Shown in pieces: positions 1 to 8,652 of a stretch of 64,000 nucleotides of DNA; the first letter of the stretch is position 1; every line of letters starts with the position of its first letter. The translations under genes were made by a program, and so were the position numbers. The notes under the pieces were generated by a model. It did not search any database. It was given only the letters and a program-made list of their open reading frames with translations, and was not told the origin of the DNA. Source of the stretch: Prauserella muralis (GTDB taxonomy: Bacteria > Actinomycetota > Actinomycetes > Mycobacteriales > Pseudonocardiaceae); assembly GCF_003202285.1 (NCBI RefSeq), contig NZ_MASW01000006.1, positions 186,001-250,000 of the forward strand, given 5' to 3'.

Positions 1-28
1 CCCTCGGCGACGAGTCCGGAAACGACGG

Positions 29-280
29 TTAGACCGCCTGGACCCGCAGCCGCGAAAGCCGGATGCCGTGCAGGCACAACGCCTCGGTGAGAAAGTCGGT
101 GACGAGCGAGGCGTCCACCGCGCACCCGGGCGTCCCGGCCAGCACCACGTCGAGCGCCCGCCGCTCGGCGTCGTAGTCACGCAACCGCAGGCTGCCGCCG
201 TCGGCGGCGACCAACCGGGCCAGGCCGGCCACCACGGCACGGACGGCGTCCGCCTCGCGGCGGTCGCGCCGGGTCCGCAC
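29..280 (-). CDS. Small NifU-like C-terminal-domain protein (tentative)
   Basis: An 83-residue protein that starts with GTG at 280, four bases after the CoA-transferase stop, so it is the last gene of that operon within the window. The stretch GLARLVAADGGSLRLRDYD resembles the start of a NifU-type iron-sulfur scaffold domain (GGD/N region). The usual C-x2-C pair is not present: only single Cys residues occur, in GTPGCAVD and EALCLHG. Iron-sulfur binding therefore cannot be assumed. It could instead be an uncharacterised accessory protein of the neighbouring dehydrogenase and CoA-transferase. The family call is weak; the reading frame and coupling are clear. Confidence 0.55.
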   Translation of the reverse strand: MRTRRDRREADAVRAVVAGLARLVAADGGSLRLRDYDAERRALDVVLAGTPGCAVDASLVTDFLTEALCLHGIRLSRLRVQAV

Positions 281-284
281 GGCA

Positions 285-944
285 CTACACAGTCAGCGTG
301 CGCACGGTGTCGTCCCAGTGCAGCGGCGCGTCCGTGACCGCCTGCACGTCCTGCGGGGTGAGACCGTCGACCACCTCATCCAGCCGCAGGCCCTCGGGCG
401 TCACCGTGATCACCGCCAGGTCCGTGTAGATCCGGCTCGCCGCGCGCACCGCCGTCAGCGGGTAGGTGCACTCCCGCACGATCTTCGGCTCGCCGTCGCG
501 GGAGGTGTGGGTCATCGTGACGAACAGGTTCGGCACCGAGGCGCCGATGTCCGCGGCCCCGCCGATGCCGCCGAACCGCCTGCCCGGCACGTTCCAGTTG
601 GCCACGTCGCCGGTCGCCGACACCTGGTACGCGCCGATCACCGAGGCGTTGATGTGCCCGCCGCGCAGCATCGCGAACGACAGCGCCGAGTCGAAGAAGC
701 TCGCACCCTCGGCGACACTGGTGTGCCGCCCGCCCGCGTCCACCAGATCAGGGTCGCACGCATCCTCGGAGGGTTCCGGGCCGAGCCCCAGGATGCCGTT
801 CTCGCTGTGCAGTGCGAAGTCCTCCGACCGGGCGAGCGCGTTCGCCAGCAGCAGCGGAATGCCGACACCGAGATTGACGTACCATCCCGGCTGCAGATCC
901 CTGGCCACCCTCGCGGCGATCTGGGGCCGATCCAGCCGTATCAT
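285..944 (-). CDS. 3-oxoacid (or 3-oxoadipate) CoA-transferase, beta subunit
   Basis: A 219-residue protein, the normal length for a separate SCOT/PcaJ beta subunit. The N-terminus has the family signature (NLGVGIP at residues 24-30), and the catalytic glutamate is visible in HSENGILG (Glu48), which forms the covalent CoA thioester in this family. The ATG at 944 overlaps the alpha-subunit stop by one base (TGATG). With the alpha subunit it should move CoA from a donor such as succinyl-CoA onto a 3-oxo acid in the cytoplasm. The true substrate cannot be read from sequence. The SDR upstream suggests a pathway that first oxidises a hydroxyacyl compound. Confidence 0.85.
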   Translation of the reverse strand: MIRLDRPQIAARVARDLQPGWYVNLGVGIPLLLANALARSEDFALHSENGILGLGPEPSEDACDPDLVDAGGRHTSVAEGASFFDSALSFAMLRGGHINASVIGAYQVSATGDVANWNVPGRRFGGIGGAADIGASVPNLFVTMTHTSRDGEPKIVRECTYPLTAVRAASRIYTDLAVITVTPEGLRLDEVVDGLTPQDVQAVTDAPLHWDDTVRTLTV

Positions 945-1615
945 CAGGCACCTCCCGCCACGACGAGCCGGTCGACGAACACACCCGGCGTGTGCACGGC
1001 TTCCGGATCGAGTCCGGAGTGGACGATCTGGTCGACATAGGCGATCGTGACGTCGGCCGCCATCGCCATCAGCGGGTTGAAGTTCTGTTGCGAGAACCGG
1101 TACCGCAGGTTGCCCCACCGATCGGCCTCGTGCGCCCGCACGAACGCCACCTGCCCCCGGATCGGGGGTTCCAGCAGGTAGTCGGTGCCGCCCACGGTGA
1201 CGACCTCGCGGCCCCGGGCGAACACGGTGCCCAGGCCCGTCCTCGTCAGCACCCCGCCGAGTCCCGCGCCGCCCGCGCGGACCGCCTCGGCGAGCGTGCC
1301 CTGCGGCATCAGCTCCATGTCGAGCCTGCCGGACTCGACGGCCTCCCGGATCGCCCTGTCGTCGGGCCCGAGCGGGTAGCTGCACACGAGCTTCTCGATC
1401 GCGCCGTCGATGATGAGCCTCGCCGCACCGACCTCGCCCTGCCCGCCGTTGAGGCACACCAGTGTCAGCCCGCGCACGCCGCGGTCGGCGAGCGCCTCGA
1501 ACAGCTCGAGCGGGTAGCCCGCCCCGCCGAACCCGCCTGCCAGCAGGACACTGTGGTCGTGCACATCGGAGACCGCTTCCTTGGCCGTGAGCACCGGCTT
1601 CGTCAACGCGCTCAC
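944..1615 (-). CDS. 3-oxoacid (or 3-oxoadipate) CoA-transferase, alpha subunit
   Basis: A 223-residue SCOT/PcaI-type alpha subunit. The glycine-rich LAGGFGGAGYP lies near residue 30, and the hallmark C-terminal region contains QQNFNPLMAMAADVTIA and ends with HTPGVFVDRLV. The GTG at 1615 shares four bases (GTGA) with the stop of the SDR, giving an SDR-alpha-beta order of translationally coupled genes. It is distinct from the IpdA/IpdB pair at 37.4-39.0 kb, which belongs to the same superfamily but acts as a ring hydrolase. Confidence 0.86.
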   Translation of the reverse strand: MSALTKPVLTAKEAVSDVHDHSVLLAGGFGGAGYPLELFEALADRGVRGLTLVCLNGGQGEVGAARLIIDGAIEKLVCSYPLGPDDRAIREAVESGRLDMELMPQGTLAEAVRAGGAGLGGVLTRTGLGTVFARGREVVTVGGTDYLLEPPIRGQVAFVRAHEADRWGNLRYRFSQQNFNPLMAMAADVTIAYVDQIVHSGLDPEAVHTPGVFVDRLVVAGGA

Positions 1616-2520
1616 GGCGACTCCAGCGGGATCACGGGCAGCGGGCCGGCCAGCTCGTCGGGCGCCGCCGGTGCGTAGGCGAAGTTCTTGGCCCGCGCAC
1701 CGCCGTCCACCACGAAGTCGCAGCCGGTGATCAGCCGCGCGTAGTCGGAGCACATCCAGGCGACGCAGTGCCCGATGTCGGTCGGCGTGCCCGTGGTGCC
1801 CATCGGCACCAGCGGCATCCGCTGACCGGACCAGCGCGACGGCCGCCGCCACGGCTCGTCGCCCGTGGCCCCGCCGAGCCCGTGTGCCCTCGGATTGTCG
1901 AGGACGCCGCCGGCCCCCCGCTCGGCGATCAGGTCGGGGTTGTCCGGCGTCGGCGCGGTGGGGGTGAAGCTGTTCACCCGGATGCCGTAGGGTGCCAGAT
2001 CCATCGCGGCGGCGCGGACGAAGTTGTTCACCCCGCCCTTGTGGAAGGCGTAGGCGATGACCCCCGCCGTGCCGGACCAGCCGTTGGACGAGGAGATGGC
2101 GACGATGGAGCCGCGGATGCCGCGCTCGGCCATGTGCCGCCCGACGTGCTTGGTGTTGAGGAAGTGCCCCATCGCCGACACCTGCACGGCGCGGGAGAAG
2201 AACTCCGCGCTCTCGTCGAGCACGCCCCGCCCGCCGAGGACGGCGGCGTTGTTCACCAGGATGTCGATCTTGCCGAACGTGTCGATGACAGTCCGGACGT
2301 AGCCGAGGACCTGCTCCTCGTCGGTGACGTCGCCGGGCACCGCGATGGCCGTGCCACCGTTGCGCTCGATGCGCTCGACCGAGGCCTTCGCCGCGTCCGC
2401 GTCGAGGTCGTTGCACGCCACTGTCGCGCCGTACCTGGCCAGTGCCAGTGCGATGCCGCTGCCGATGTTGGGGCCTGCGCCGGTGACGAGGGCGACCTTG
2501 CCCGCTAACGATATCTCCAC
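1612..2520 (-). CDS. SDR-family NAD(P)-dependent oxidoreductase
   Basis: A 302-residue short-chain dehydrogenase. The dinucleotide motif is TGAGPNIGSG near residue 14 (Asn-Ile-Gly instead of the common Gly-Ile-Gly), followed by LVNNAAVLGG and a catalytic Ser (AISSSNGWSG) with Tyr-x3-Lys (YAFHK). An insertion between the YxxxK helix and the C-terminus (about residues 195-240, rich in Arg and Trp) is longer than in typical 250-residue SDRs. The GTG start at 2520 lies 75 bp from the next gene upstream, so it may have its own promoter or end a longer transcript. It probably oxidises a hydroxyl that feeds the CoA-transferase. Confidence 0.85.
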   Translation of the reverse strand: MEISLAGKVALVTGAGPNIGSGIALALARYGATVACNDLDADAAKASVERIERNGGTAIAVPGDVTDEEQVLGYVRTVIDTFGKIDILVNNAAVLGGRGVLDESAEFFSRAVQVSAMGHFLNTKHVGRHMAERGIRGSIVAISSSNGWSGTAGVIAYAFHKGGVNNFVRAAAMDLAPYGIRVNSFTPTAPTPDNPDLIAERGAGGVLDNPRAHGLGGATGDEPWRRPSRWSGQRMPLVPMGTTGTPTDIGHCVAWMCSDYARLITGCDFVVDGGARAKNFAYAPAAPDELAGPLPVIPLESP

Positions 2521-2595
2521 CTGTCCACCTTAGAATCCGTTGACACACAAGGGCTTCGACTCAATGACGGAACCGTGCCTACGTCATTCGACTCC

Positions 2596-3276
2596 TCACC
2601 AGCGCCCGGGAGGCGCGACCAGGCCCTCCCTGATCGCCAGCAGCGCGGCCTGGGTGCGGGAAGCCAGGCTCAGTTTGGCCAGCACGTTGCTGACGTGGGT
2701 GCGCGCGGTGCGCTCGCTGATCGTCAGCTGGTTGGCGATCTCGCGGTTGGAATGGCCCCGCGCCACGAGCTTGAGAATGTCGCGTTCCCGTGCCGTCAGC
2801 GCCGAGAGGCCCGAGTGCGGGGCGGTCAGCTCGCGGGTCAGGCAGCGCGCGACGCGCCCGGACAGGTGCGTCTCGCCGCGGGCGGCCGCGCGCACGGCGT
2901 CGGCGATCTCGTCCGGGTCGGCGTCCTTGAGCAGGTAGCCGCTCGCGCCCGCCTCCAGCGCCGCGCGTACCCGCTCGCCCTCTCCGAAGCTGCTCAGCAC
3001 CACCACCGCGACGTCCGGGTGCCTACGCACGATCGCCGCCGTGGTCTCGATGCCGTCGCGACCGGGCATCAGCAGGTCCATCAGCACGACGTCGGGCGGC
3101 TCCCGCGACGCGGCCAGCCTCCGCAGCGCGGCGTCGCCGCCCCCCGCCTCGCCCACCACCCGCAGGTCGGCGGTCAGCTCCAGATACGCCGCGAGACCAC
3201 GGCGCACCACGGCGTGGTCGTCGACAAGGAACACCGTGATGGAGCGCTGCCGAACCGGTACCGTCTGACCCTGCAT
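2596..3276 (-). CDS. NarL/FixJ-type response regulator (orphan)
   Basis: A 226-residue two-domain regulator. The receiver domain (about residues 12-130) has the acidic pair Asp19-Asp20, phosphoacceptor Asp67 in VVLMDLLMPG, Ser95/96 and Lys117. The C-terminal LuxR helix-turn-helix is at about 158-215 (LTARERDILKLVARGHSNREI). No histidine kinase lies in the window. It sits 12 bp after an IclR-family gene in the same direction and is probably co-transcribed with the transporter/UGSC genes, so it may regulate this locus or respond to an unlinked kinase. Confidence 0.9.
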   Translation of the reverse strand: MQGQTVPVRQRSITVFLVDDHAVVRRGLAAYLELTADLRVVGEAGGGDAALRRLAASREPPDVVLMDLLMPGRDGIETTAAIVRRHPDVAVVVLSSFGEGERVRAALEAGASGYLLKDADPDEIADAVRAAARGETHLSGRVARCLTRELTAPHSGLSALTARERDILKLVARGHSNREIANQLTISERTARTHVSNVLAKLSLASRTQAALLAIREGLVAPPGRW

Positions 3277-3288
3277 CGTCGCCTCCCG

Positions 3289-4056
3289 CTACCCCGCCAG
3301 CCCCTGCCGCCGCCCGCGCTTGCCGTGGGGCGCGCCCAGCGCGCGCGACACTCCCCTCGCCGCGGTGACGACGGCGGGAACAAGGCGCCGGTGATCCGTG
3401 CTCGCACTGACCACAACGGACAGTGCCGCCGTGACCGCTCCGCTGCCGTCCTCGATGGGTGCAGCCACCGACACGGCGTCGAGCTTCATGTGGCCGTCGC
3501 ACACCGCGAACCCGTTGTGCCGGATCTCGGCGAGCGTCCGGCGCAGCCGCACCGGATCGGCGATGGTCTTCGCGGTGTAGCGGCGCAGCGGCGAGGCGAG
3601 CACCGCCTCCTGTACCTCGCACGGCGCGTGGGCGAGCAGCGTCAGCCCGGCGCTGCTCGCGTGCAGCGAGCGGCGCCTGCCCAGTGTCGTCAGCACGGTG
3701 ATGGCCCCGGGCCCGGACAGCCGCTCCACGAACACGATCTCCGTGCCGTCCCGCACGGCCAGCAGCACGTTCTCGCGCGTGGCGAGGTAGAGGTCCTCCA
3801 GGAACGGCCACGCGACGTCGCGCAGCCCGAGCCCCCGCGGCGCGAGGGTGGCCACCTCCCACAGCCGCAGGCCGATCCGGTAGCCGCCGGGGCCGCGTTC
3901 CAGCGCACCCCAGCGGAGCAGCTCGCCCACCAGCCGGTGCGTCGTGGAGATCGGCAGCCCGCAGCGCTGGCTGATCTCGGTGAGGTTGAGCTCCGGGTGG
4001 TGCGCCGAGAACGCCTCGAACACCCGCAGCAGGCGGCGCGCCGGCGACTCCCGCAT
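3289..4056 (-). CDS. IclR-family transcriptional regulator
   Basis: A 255-residue protein with an N-terminal winged helix-turn-helix (about residues 8-65; LTEISQRCGLPISTTHRLVGEL) and a C-terminal effector domain (about 80-245) typical of IclR. The C-terminus is basic (GKRGRRQGLAG). It starts with ATG at 4056, three bases after the stop of the 347-residue gene, so it belongs to the transporter/UGSC transcription unit. IclR proteins usually control adjacent catabolic genes and bind small acids. This one probably senses the compound imported by the ABC system. Confidence 0.9.
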   Translation of the reverse strand: MRESPARRLLRVFEAFSAHHPELNLTEISQRCGLPISTTHRLVGELLRWGALERGPGGYRIGLRLWEVATLAPRGLGLRDVAWPFLEDLYLATRENVLLAVRDGTEIVFVERLSGPGAITVLTTLGRRRSLHASSAGLTLLAHAPCEVQEAVLASPLRRYTAKTIADPVRLRRTLAEIRHNGFAVCDGHMKLDAVSVAAPIEDGSGAVTAALSVVVSASTDHRRLVPAVVTAARGVSRALGAPHGKRGRRQGLAG

Positions 4057-4059
4057 GGC

Positions 4060-5103
4060 CTACTCCGACCCGGCCCGCTGGATCGGCTGGGCGACCCGCG
4101 ACCAGCCCGCGAACCCGAAGGGCCGCACGACCATCGAGATCGCCGCGTTGCGCGCCCCGGCGACGGTCACCAGCAGCTGCTCCGGCGAGGGGAGCATGTG
4201 CAGGCCGTGCTCATCGATGCCGGGCCCTTCCAGTCCCCGCAGGCCCTTGCCCGCGCGTTCGAGGTCGGCATGGCTGCGCACGCAGTGCTCGTACAGCCAG
4301 CGCTGCACGTCGGCCTTGCCGAACCCGGCGGCGGCGAGCTGCTGCGCGTGCTCGACACTGAGCACCAGCCCCGCCGAGGAGTGCCTGCCGATGGCGGCGC
4401 CGGTGCGCGAGATCGTGTCGGCGATGTCCCACAGCACCTCCTCGGCGTCGCGGGTGTGCCTGTTGTCGACGAACTCGCAGGTGCGCAGCAGCAGCGCCGT
4501 CACCGCGTCGGTGCCCTCCGGCAGGCCCAGCTCACTCGCCAGCGACTCCCACGGGCTCTCCTCCTCGTTCTCGCCGATGCACAGCGAGAACCGGCCGGGG
4601 ATGCCCTGGGTCGCCTGCTCGAGCTCGTGCGGCCGCACGCCCAGCACGTTGCGCACGATGAGCCCGACGGCGCGGGCGATGGTCGCGTTGGCGCGGAAGC
4701 CGGGGCCGAACACGCCGCCGGTGCAGTTGATGCCCAGCTCGTGGCGGATCGGCCCGTTGACGATGAGCAGCGGCGCGGGGCCGCTGGTGCTCTGCCACGC
4801 GGCGGTGCTGACGCGGTCGCGGCGCAGTGCGTCCCACGCCGCGAGCACGACGGGCAGGTACTCGGGCCTGCAGCCCGCCAGCGCGGCGTTGACCGCGGCC
4901 TGCTCGACCGTGCACCGCCGCTTCAGATGGGGCAGCGAGGCGATCACCTCGTCGCGTGGTCTGGGCGTGTGCGCCAGGAACTCCTCGACCATCGGCGCGG
5001 TGACGGGCACGACCGGCAGCCCGTCGGTCCAGCCACGCTCGTAGGCGTGCTCGATGGCGCTTCTGGCGTAGTCGAGCAGCTCGTGCCCGGCGGTGGCGGT
5101 CAT
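4060..5103 (-). CDS. Conserved protein paired with UGSC-family protein, function unknown
   Basis: A 347-residue soluble protein with no signal peptide or membrane segment. I do not recognise a characterised enzyme family. Visible features are a DGLPVVPVTAPMVEEFL N-terminus, INCTGGVFGPGFRANATIARA in the middle and several Cys residues (RRCTVEQ, AGCRPEY, INCTGG, SLCIGEN). The ATG at 5103 overlaps the stop of the UGSC protein (ATGA), implying matched synthesis and probably a complex or sequential reactions. The UGSC family has redox-type Cys/Sec motifs, so a thiol-dependent enzyme pair acting on the imported substrate is a reasonable guess, but only a guess. Confidence 0.75.
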   Translation of the reverse strand: MTATAGHELLDYARSAIEHAYERGWTDGLPVVPVTAPMVEEFLAHTPRPRDEVIASLPHLKRRCTVEQAAVNAALAGCRPEYLPVVLAAWDALRRDRVSTAAWQSTSGPAPLLIVNGPIRHELGINCTGGVFGPGFRANATIARAVGLIVRNVLGVRPHELEQATQGIPGRFSLCIGENEEESPWESLASELGLPEGTDAVTALLLRTCEFVDNRHTRDAEEVLWDIADTISRTGAAIGRHSSAGLVLSVEHAQQLAAAGFGKADVQRWLYEHCVRSHADLERAGKGLRGLEGPGIDEHGLHMLPSPEQLLVTVAGARNAAISMVVRPFGFAGWSRVAQPIQRAGSE

Positions 5104-5654
5104 GCGGCCGCCGTGGCCGAGGAGGCGGTGGTGACGCCGCCGACGATCGCGGGGAGCACCTGCTCGGCGCGGGCCCGCACGCCCTCGGCGTCGAGCAGCG
5201 CGAGCGGATGCGGGATCCGCACGTATTCGTAGCCGGGGCTGCCCTGCAGCTCGGCCATGGCGTCGGCGGCGGCGCTGAACGCCTCGGTGCAGATGACCAC
5301 GGCCGGGATGCCCTCGGCCTCGAGCGCGAGGCCGTCTGCGATGGCCGAGGCGCTGCAGGAGCCACAGTCGCCGACGCCGACCACCACCACGTCGCACTGC
5401 CTGGCGAGATCGGCGAGGACGTCGGCGGGAACCGGGTCGGTGATGCTGAGCTTCTTGCGCCGCACGACGCCCGCGATGCCCTCCCGCGTGGCGAGCAGCT
5501 CGCCCACCCGCTCCAGCAGGTCCTCGGCGTTGGCTTTGGTGTTGGCGAGCAGCCCGACGGTCAGCCCGCGCAGGCGGTCCGGTCTCGGTGCCGGTGGCGT
5601 TGCCCGCACGGCCTCGGCCGGGTTGGCGGTCGGGTCGATCATGGCATCGAACAT
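5100..5654 (-). CDS. UGSC-family protein, cysteine (CGSC) version
   Basis: A 184-residue protein. The core motif VGVGDCGSCSAS contains CGSC at residues 97-100, where family members often carry selenocysteine (UGSC). No in-frame TGA is present, so this is the all-cysteine form. I chose the ATG at 5654 because AAGGAG lies eight bases upstream; a longer frame to 5729 lacks a good ribosome site. The first half has a Rossmann-like pattern (LRGLTVGLLANTKANAEDL). It is coupled to the following 347-residue gene and follows the ABC importer by 96 bp. The biochemical role of the family is unknown to me. Confidence 0.8.
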   Translation of the reverse strand: MFDAMIDPTANPAEAVRATPPAPRPDRLRGLTVGLLANTKANAEDLLERVGELLATREGIAGVVRRKKLSITDPVPADVLADLARQCDVVVVGVGDCGSCSASAIADGLALEAEGIPAVVICTEAFSAAADAMAELQGSPGYEYVRIPHPLALLDAEGVRARAEQVLPAIVGGVTTASSATAAA

Positions 5655-5750
5655 GGCGACACTCCTTCGTGGGACCAGCCTGCCTCGACGGTACGATCGC
5701 CGCCCTTCGCGCCGCCATGCGCTTTCCACGCCATGGAAACGCGGGGCGGC

Positions 5751-6755
5751 TCACGGGGTGCCGTCGTGCTCCGGGAAATGACAGGCGACGCTGTGGCCGG
5801 GCGCCAGTTCCCGCAGGACCGGAACCTCCTCGGCACAACGGGTTTCGGCGCGGGGGCAGCGGGTGCGGAACCGGCAACCGCTGGGCGGCGAGATCGGCGA
5901 CGGCGGCTCGCCGCGAATCGCCAGTGGCCTGCGTCTGCGCGCCGACTCCGGGTCGGGCTCCGGAATGGACGCCAGCAGCGCCACCGTGTACGGGTGCAGC
6001 GGCGCGCGGTACAGCGCCTCGGCGGGGCCCACCTCGCACAGCTGCCCGAGATGCATCACCGCCACCCGGTCGCTGACCTGCTTCACCAGCGCCAGGTCGT
6101 GCGAGATGAACAGGTATGAAAGGCCCAGCTCCGTACGCAGTTGCTCGAACAGGTTGAGCACCTGTGCCTGGATGAGCACGTCGAGGGAGGACACGGCCTC
6201 GTCGCACACGATCAGCGCCGGGTCGAGCGCGATGGCCCTGGCGATGGCCACACGCTGGCACTGGCCGCCGGAGAGCTCGTGTGGCCTGCGCCTGCCGAAC
6301 GTGTCCGGGTTGAGCCCCACCAGGTCGAGCAGCTCCCGGACCCGGCGCTCCCGCTCGGCACCGCTGCCGACGCCGTAGCCGACGAGCGGCTCGGCCACGA
6401 TGTCCGACACCCGCCAGCGCGGGTTGAGCGAGCCGAACGGGTCCTGGAAGACCATCTGGACGTGCCGCCGCGCCTCGGTGAGCTGCGCGCGCTTGCACGT
6501 GGTGAGGTTGACGCCACGCAGCACCACCTCCCCCGACTTCGGCCGGGGCGCCTGCATGACGGAGCGGGCGAGCGTCGACTTTCCGGAGCCCGTCTCGCCG
6601 ACCACGCCCAGCGTCTCGCCCTCGGCGATGTCGAAGGACACATCGGACACCGCGTGCACCACACCGCCCTTGATGCCGCCGCGGCCGCGCACGGTGAACT
6701 CCTGCACCAGGTTGCGGGCGCTCAGGACGGTGGGCCGTTCCTCCACAGTGGTCAC
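5751..6755 (-). CDS. Oligopeptide/dipeptide-type ABC importer ATPase (DppF/OppF)
   Basis: A 334-residue ATPase with Walker A GETGSGKST near residue 55, Walker B ALIVCDEAVSSLD, the H-loop SHDLAL and the C-terminal oligopeptide-transporter extension containing CRFRTRCPRA. The ABC signature reads LSGGQCQR, with Cys where Arg is usual. The GTG at 6755 shares GTGA with the DppD stop. Together with DppD it powers the DppB/DppC permease. The substrate may not be a peptide: Dpp-type importers near catabolic genes often carry other solutes. Confidence 0.92.
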   Translation of the reverse strand: MTTVEERPTVLSARNLVQEFTVRGRGGIKGGVVHAVSDVSFDIAEGETLGVVGETGSGKSTLARSVMQAPRPKSGEVVLRGVNLTTCKRAQLTEARRHVQMVFQDPFGSLNPRWRVSDIVAEPLVGYGVGSGAERERRVRELLDLVGLNPDTFGRRRPHELSGGQCQRVAIARAIALDPALIVCDEAVSSLDVLIQAQVLNLFEQLRTELGLSYLFISHDLALVKQVSDRVAVMHLGQLCEVGPAEALYRAPLHPYTVALLASIPEPDPESARRRRPLAIRGEPPSPISPPSGCRFRTRCPRAETRCAEEVPVLRELAPGHSVACHFPEHDGTP

Positions 6756-7780
6756 GAAGAACTCCCTTCACACGGGTGGTAGCACGCCCACCAGTGGCCG
6801 GGCTCGTGCTCGGTGAACGGCGGCGCCTCGGTGCGGCAGTCGTCCTGGGCGCGTGGACAGCGCGGCTCGAACGGGCAGCCCGCAGGCAACGCCGTCAGAT
6901 CCGGCGGCTGGCCCGGGGTCACCGGCAGTGGCGAGTGTGGCGGGCGCTCCAGTCTCGGAATCGCCCCCAGCAGCGCCTCCGTGTAGGGCATCCGCACCGC
7001 GGCGAACAACGTGCTCGCGGGCGCGTACTCCACGGCCCTGCCCGCGTACATCACGATCACGTCGTGCGCGTAGGTCGCCGCAAGGCCCAGGTCGTGGCTG
7101 ATCAGGATGATCGCCATGCCGAGCCGCTCCTGCAGCTCCAGCAGCAGCTCCATGATCTGGGCCTGGGTGGTGACGTCGAGCGCGGTGGTGGCCTCGTCGG
7201 CGATCAGCAGCTTCGGATCCGCCGCCAGCGCGATCGCGATCATCACACGCTGCCGCATGCCGCCGGAGAGCTGGTGCGGGTACTCGTGGAACCGCCGCTC
7301 CGGCGCGGGCAGCCGCACCAGCTGCAGCAGCTCCATCGCCCGCTCGTACGCCGCGCGCTTGTCCACGTCGCCGTGCGCGCGCACCGCCTCGGTGATCTGC
7401 GCACCGATCCGCATCGTCGGGTTCAGCGAGCGCGCCGGGTCCTGGAACACCATCGCGATGTCGGCGCCGCGGTGCCTGCGCATCTCCCTGTCCGGAAGGC
7501 CCAGCAGCTGCCTGCCCTGGAACCGCGCCGAGCCGCTGATCCGCGCGCTGCCGGGCAGCAGGCCCATCAGCGCGCGGGAGCTGACGCTCTTGCCCGAGCC
7601 CGACTCACCGATGATCGCCAGCATCCGGCCCTCGTACAGCCGGTAGCTCAGCCCGTTCACCGCGTTGACGCGCCTGCCCCTGGACTCGAACCGCACCCTG
7701 AGGTCCTCGACCTCCAGCAGCGGCTGCCCGCCGCCATCAGCCACGATCGCCGTCCGCTCCGCCATTTCCTCGATACTCAT
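6752..7780 (-). CDS. Oligopeptide/dipeptide-type ABC importer ATPase (DppD/OppD)
   Basis: A 342-residue ATPase with Walker A GESGSGKSV (Val in place of the final Thr/Ser), signature LSGGMRQR, Walker B LLIADEATTALD and H-loop SHDLGL. The C-terminal extension CPFEPRCPRAQDDC has four Cys residues, as in OppD/OppF proteins that bind an iron-sulfur or structural metal site. The ATG at 7780 overlaps the DppC stop (ATGA). The start was chosen for this overlap; the frame stays open further upstream but only as a shadow of dppC. Confidence 0.92.
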   Translation of the reverse strand: MSIEEMAERTAIVADGGGQPLLEVEDLRVRFESRGRRVNAVNGLSYRLYEGRMLAIIGESGSGKSVSSRALMGLLPGSARISGSARFQGRQLLGLPDREMRRHRGADIAMVFQDPARSLNPTMRIGAQITEAVRAHGDVDKRAAYERAMELLQLVRLPAPERRFHEYPHQLSGGMRQRVMIAIALAADPKLLIADEATTALDVTTQAQIMELLLELQERLGMAIILISHDLGLAATYAHDVIVMYAGRAVEYAPASTLFAAVRMPYTEALLGAIPRLERPPHSPLPVTPGQPPDLTALPAGCPFEPRCPRAQDDCRTEAPPFTEHEPGHWWACYHPCEGSSS

Positions 7781-8652
7781 CGGCCGCTCCACCGCCCACG
7801 CAGCGTCTCCCCCAGCAGGTTGAACGCCAGCACCGTCAGGAACAGGACCACACACGGCCAGACCACGAGCATCGGCGTCGCCGACAGGGCCTGCTGACCC
7901 TGCGAGATCATGTTGCCCCAGCTGGGCGCGGGTGGCGGGATGCCGAGACCGAGGAAGCTCAACGCGCCCTCGATCACGATGATGATGCCCATGCCGAGCA
8001 TCGAGAACGTCACGAGCTGCGGCGTGATGTTCGGCGCGATGTGCCGGAACAGCATCCGCCACGTGCTCGTGCCGCACAGCTGCGCGGCCATCATGAACGG
8101 CTGCTCGCGCAGCCGCAGCGTCGCCGCCCGCGAGACCCGCGCGAACGCGGGCACCGAGAAGAACGCCAGCGCGAAGATCGTGTTCAGCTGGCTGGGGCCG
8201 AGGCTCTGCGCCACCGCCAGCGTCAGCACCAGCGAAGGGAACGCGATGAGCACGTCGAGCAGCCGCATGATCACCGCGTCGATCTTGCCGCCCGCGTAGG
8301 CGCTGACGGCGCCGAGCGTGCCACCGACGAGCAGTCCGAGCACGTTCACCGCGACACCGACGACGAGCGACGACCGGCCGCCGTAGAGGATGCGCGAGAA
8401 CACGTCGTTGCCGTTCGGGTCGGTGCCCAGCAGGTGCCCCGGCGAGAACGCGGGCAGGTTCGACTCCAGCACGTCGCCGCCCACCGGCTGCGGTACGGCC
8501 GCGATCATCGGCCAGAAGAAGCAGGCACCGATGATCAGGGTGAGCAGGCCGATGGGGAAGGCCAGCTCCAGGTGCCGCAGCCAGCCCCGGACGCGGCCCT
8601 GCCCGGCCTCCTCCAGCAGCGCAGGCGACGCGGACGCCTCAACGATTGCCAT
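7777..8652 (-). CDS. ABC importer permease (DppC/OppC type)
   Basis: A 291-residue inner-membrane permease. After a cytoplasmic N-terminus (residues 1-30) come about six hydrophobic segments, a DppC-type periplasmic loop (LLGTDPNGNDVFSRILYGGR) and the EAA-type cytoplasmic loop (AAQLCGTSTWRMLFRHIAPN) that docks to the ATPases. It overlaps the end of dppB by 14 bp. It forms the heterodimeric channel with DppB. Confidence 0.92.
   Translation of the reverse strand: MAIVEASASPALLEEAGQGRVRGWLRHLELAFPIGLLTLIIGACFFWPMIAAVPQPVGGDVLESNLPAFSPGHLLGTDPNGNDVFSRILYGGRSSLVVGVAVNVLGLLVGGTLGAVSAYAGGKIDAVIMRLLDVLIAFPSLVLTLAVAQSLGPSQLNTIFALAFFSVPAFARVSRAATLRLREQPFMMAAQLCGTSTWRMLFRHIAPNITPQLVTFSMLGMGIIIVIEGALSFLGLGIPPPAPSWGNMISQGQQALSATPMLVVWPCVVLFLTVLAFNLLGETLRGRWSGR

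Noticed and set aside
2527-2544. TTAGAATCCGTTGAC as a third KstR-type site before the SDR gene
   Set aside because: Only one half fits (GTT), the other half reads AAT instead of AAC and the outer bases do not match.
2575-5232. A plus-strand open frame of 885 codons
   Set aside because: It lies opposite clear regulator and UGSC-partner genes, is composed of Arg/Ala/Pro/His-rich low-complexity sequence and shows no domain. Such frames are a normal shadow of third-position GC bias.
5100-5654. Selenocysteine in the UGSC protein
   Set aside because: The motif position is encoded by a Cys codon and there is no in-frame TGA before the final stop.
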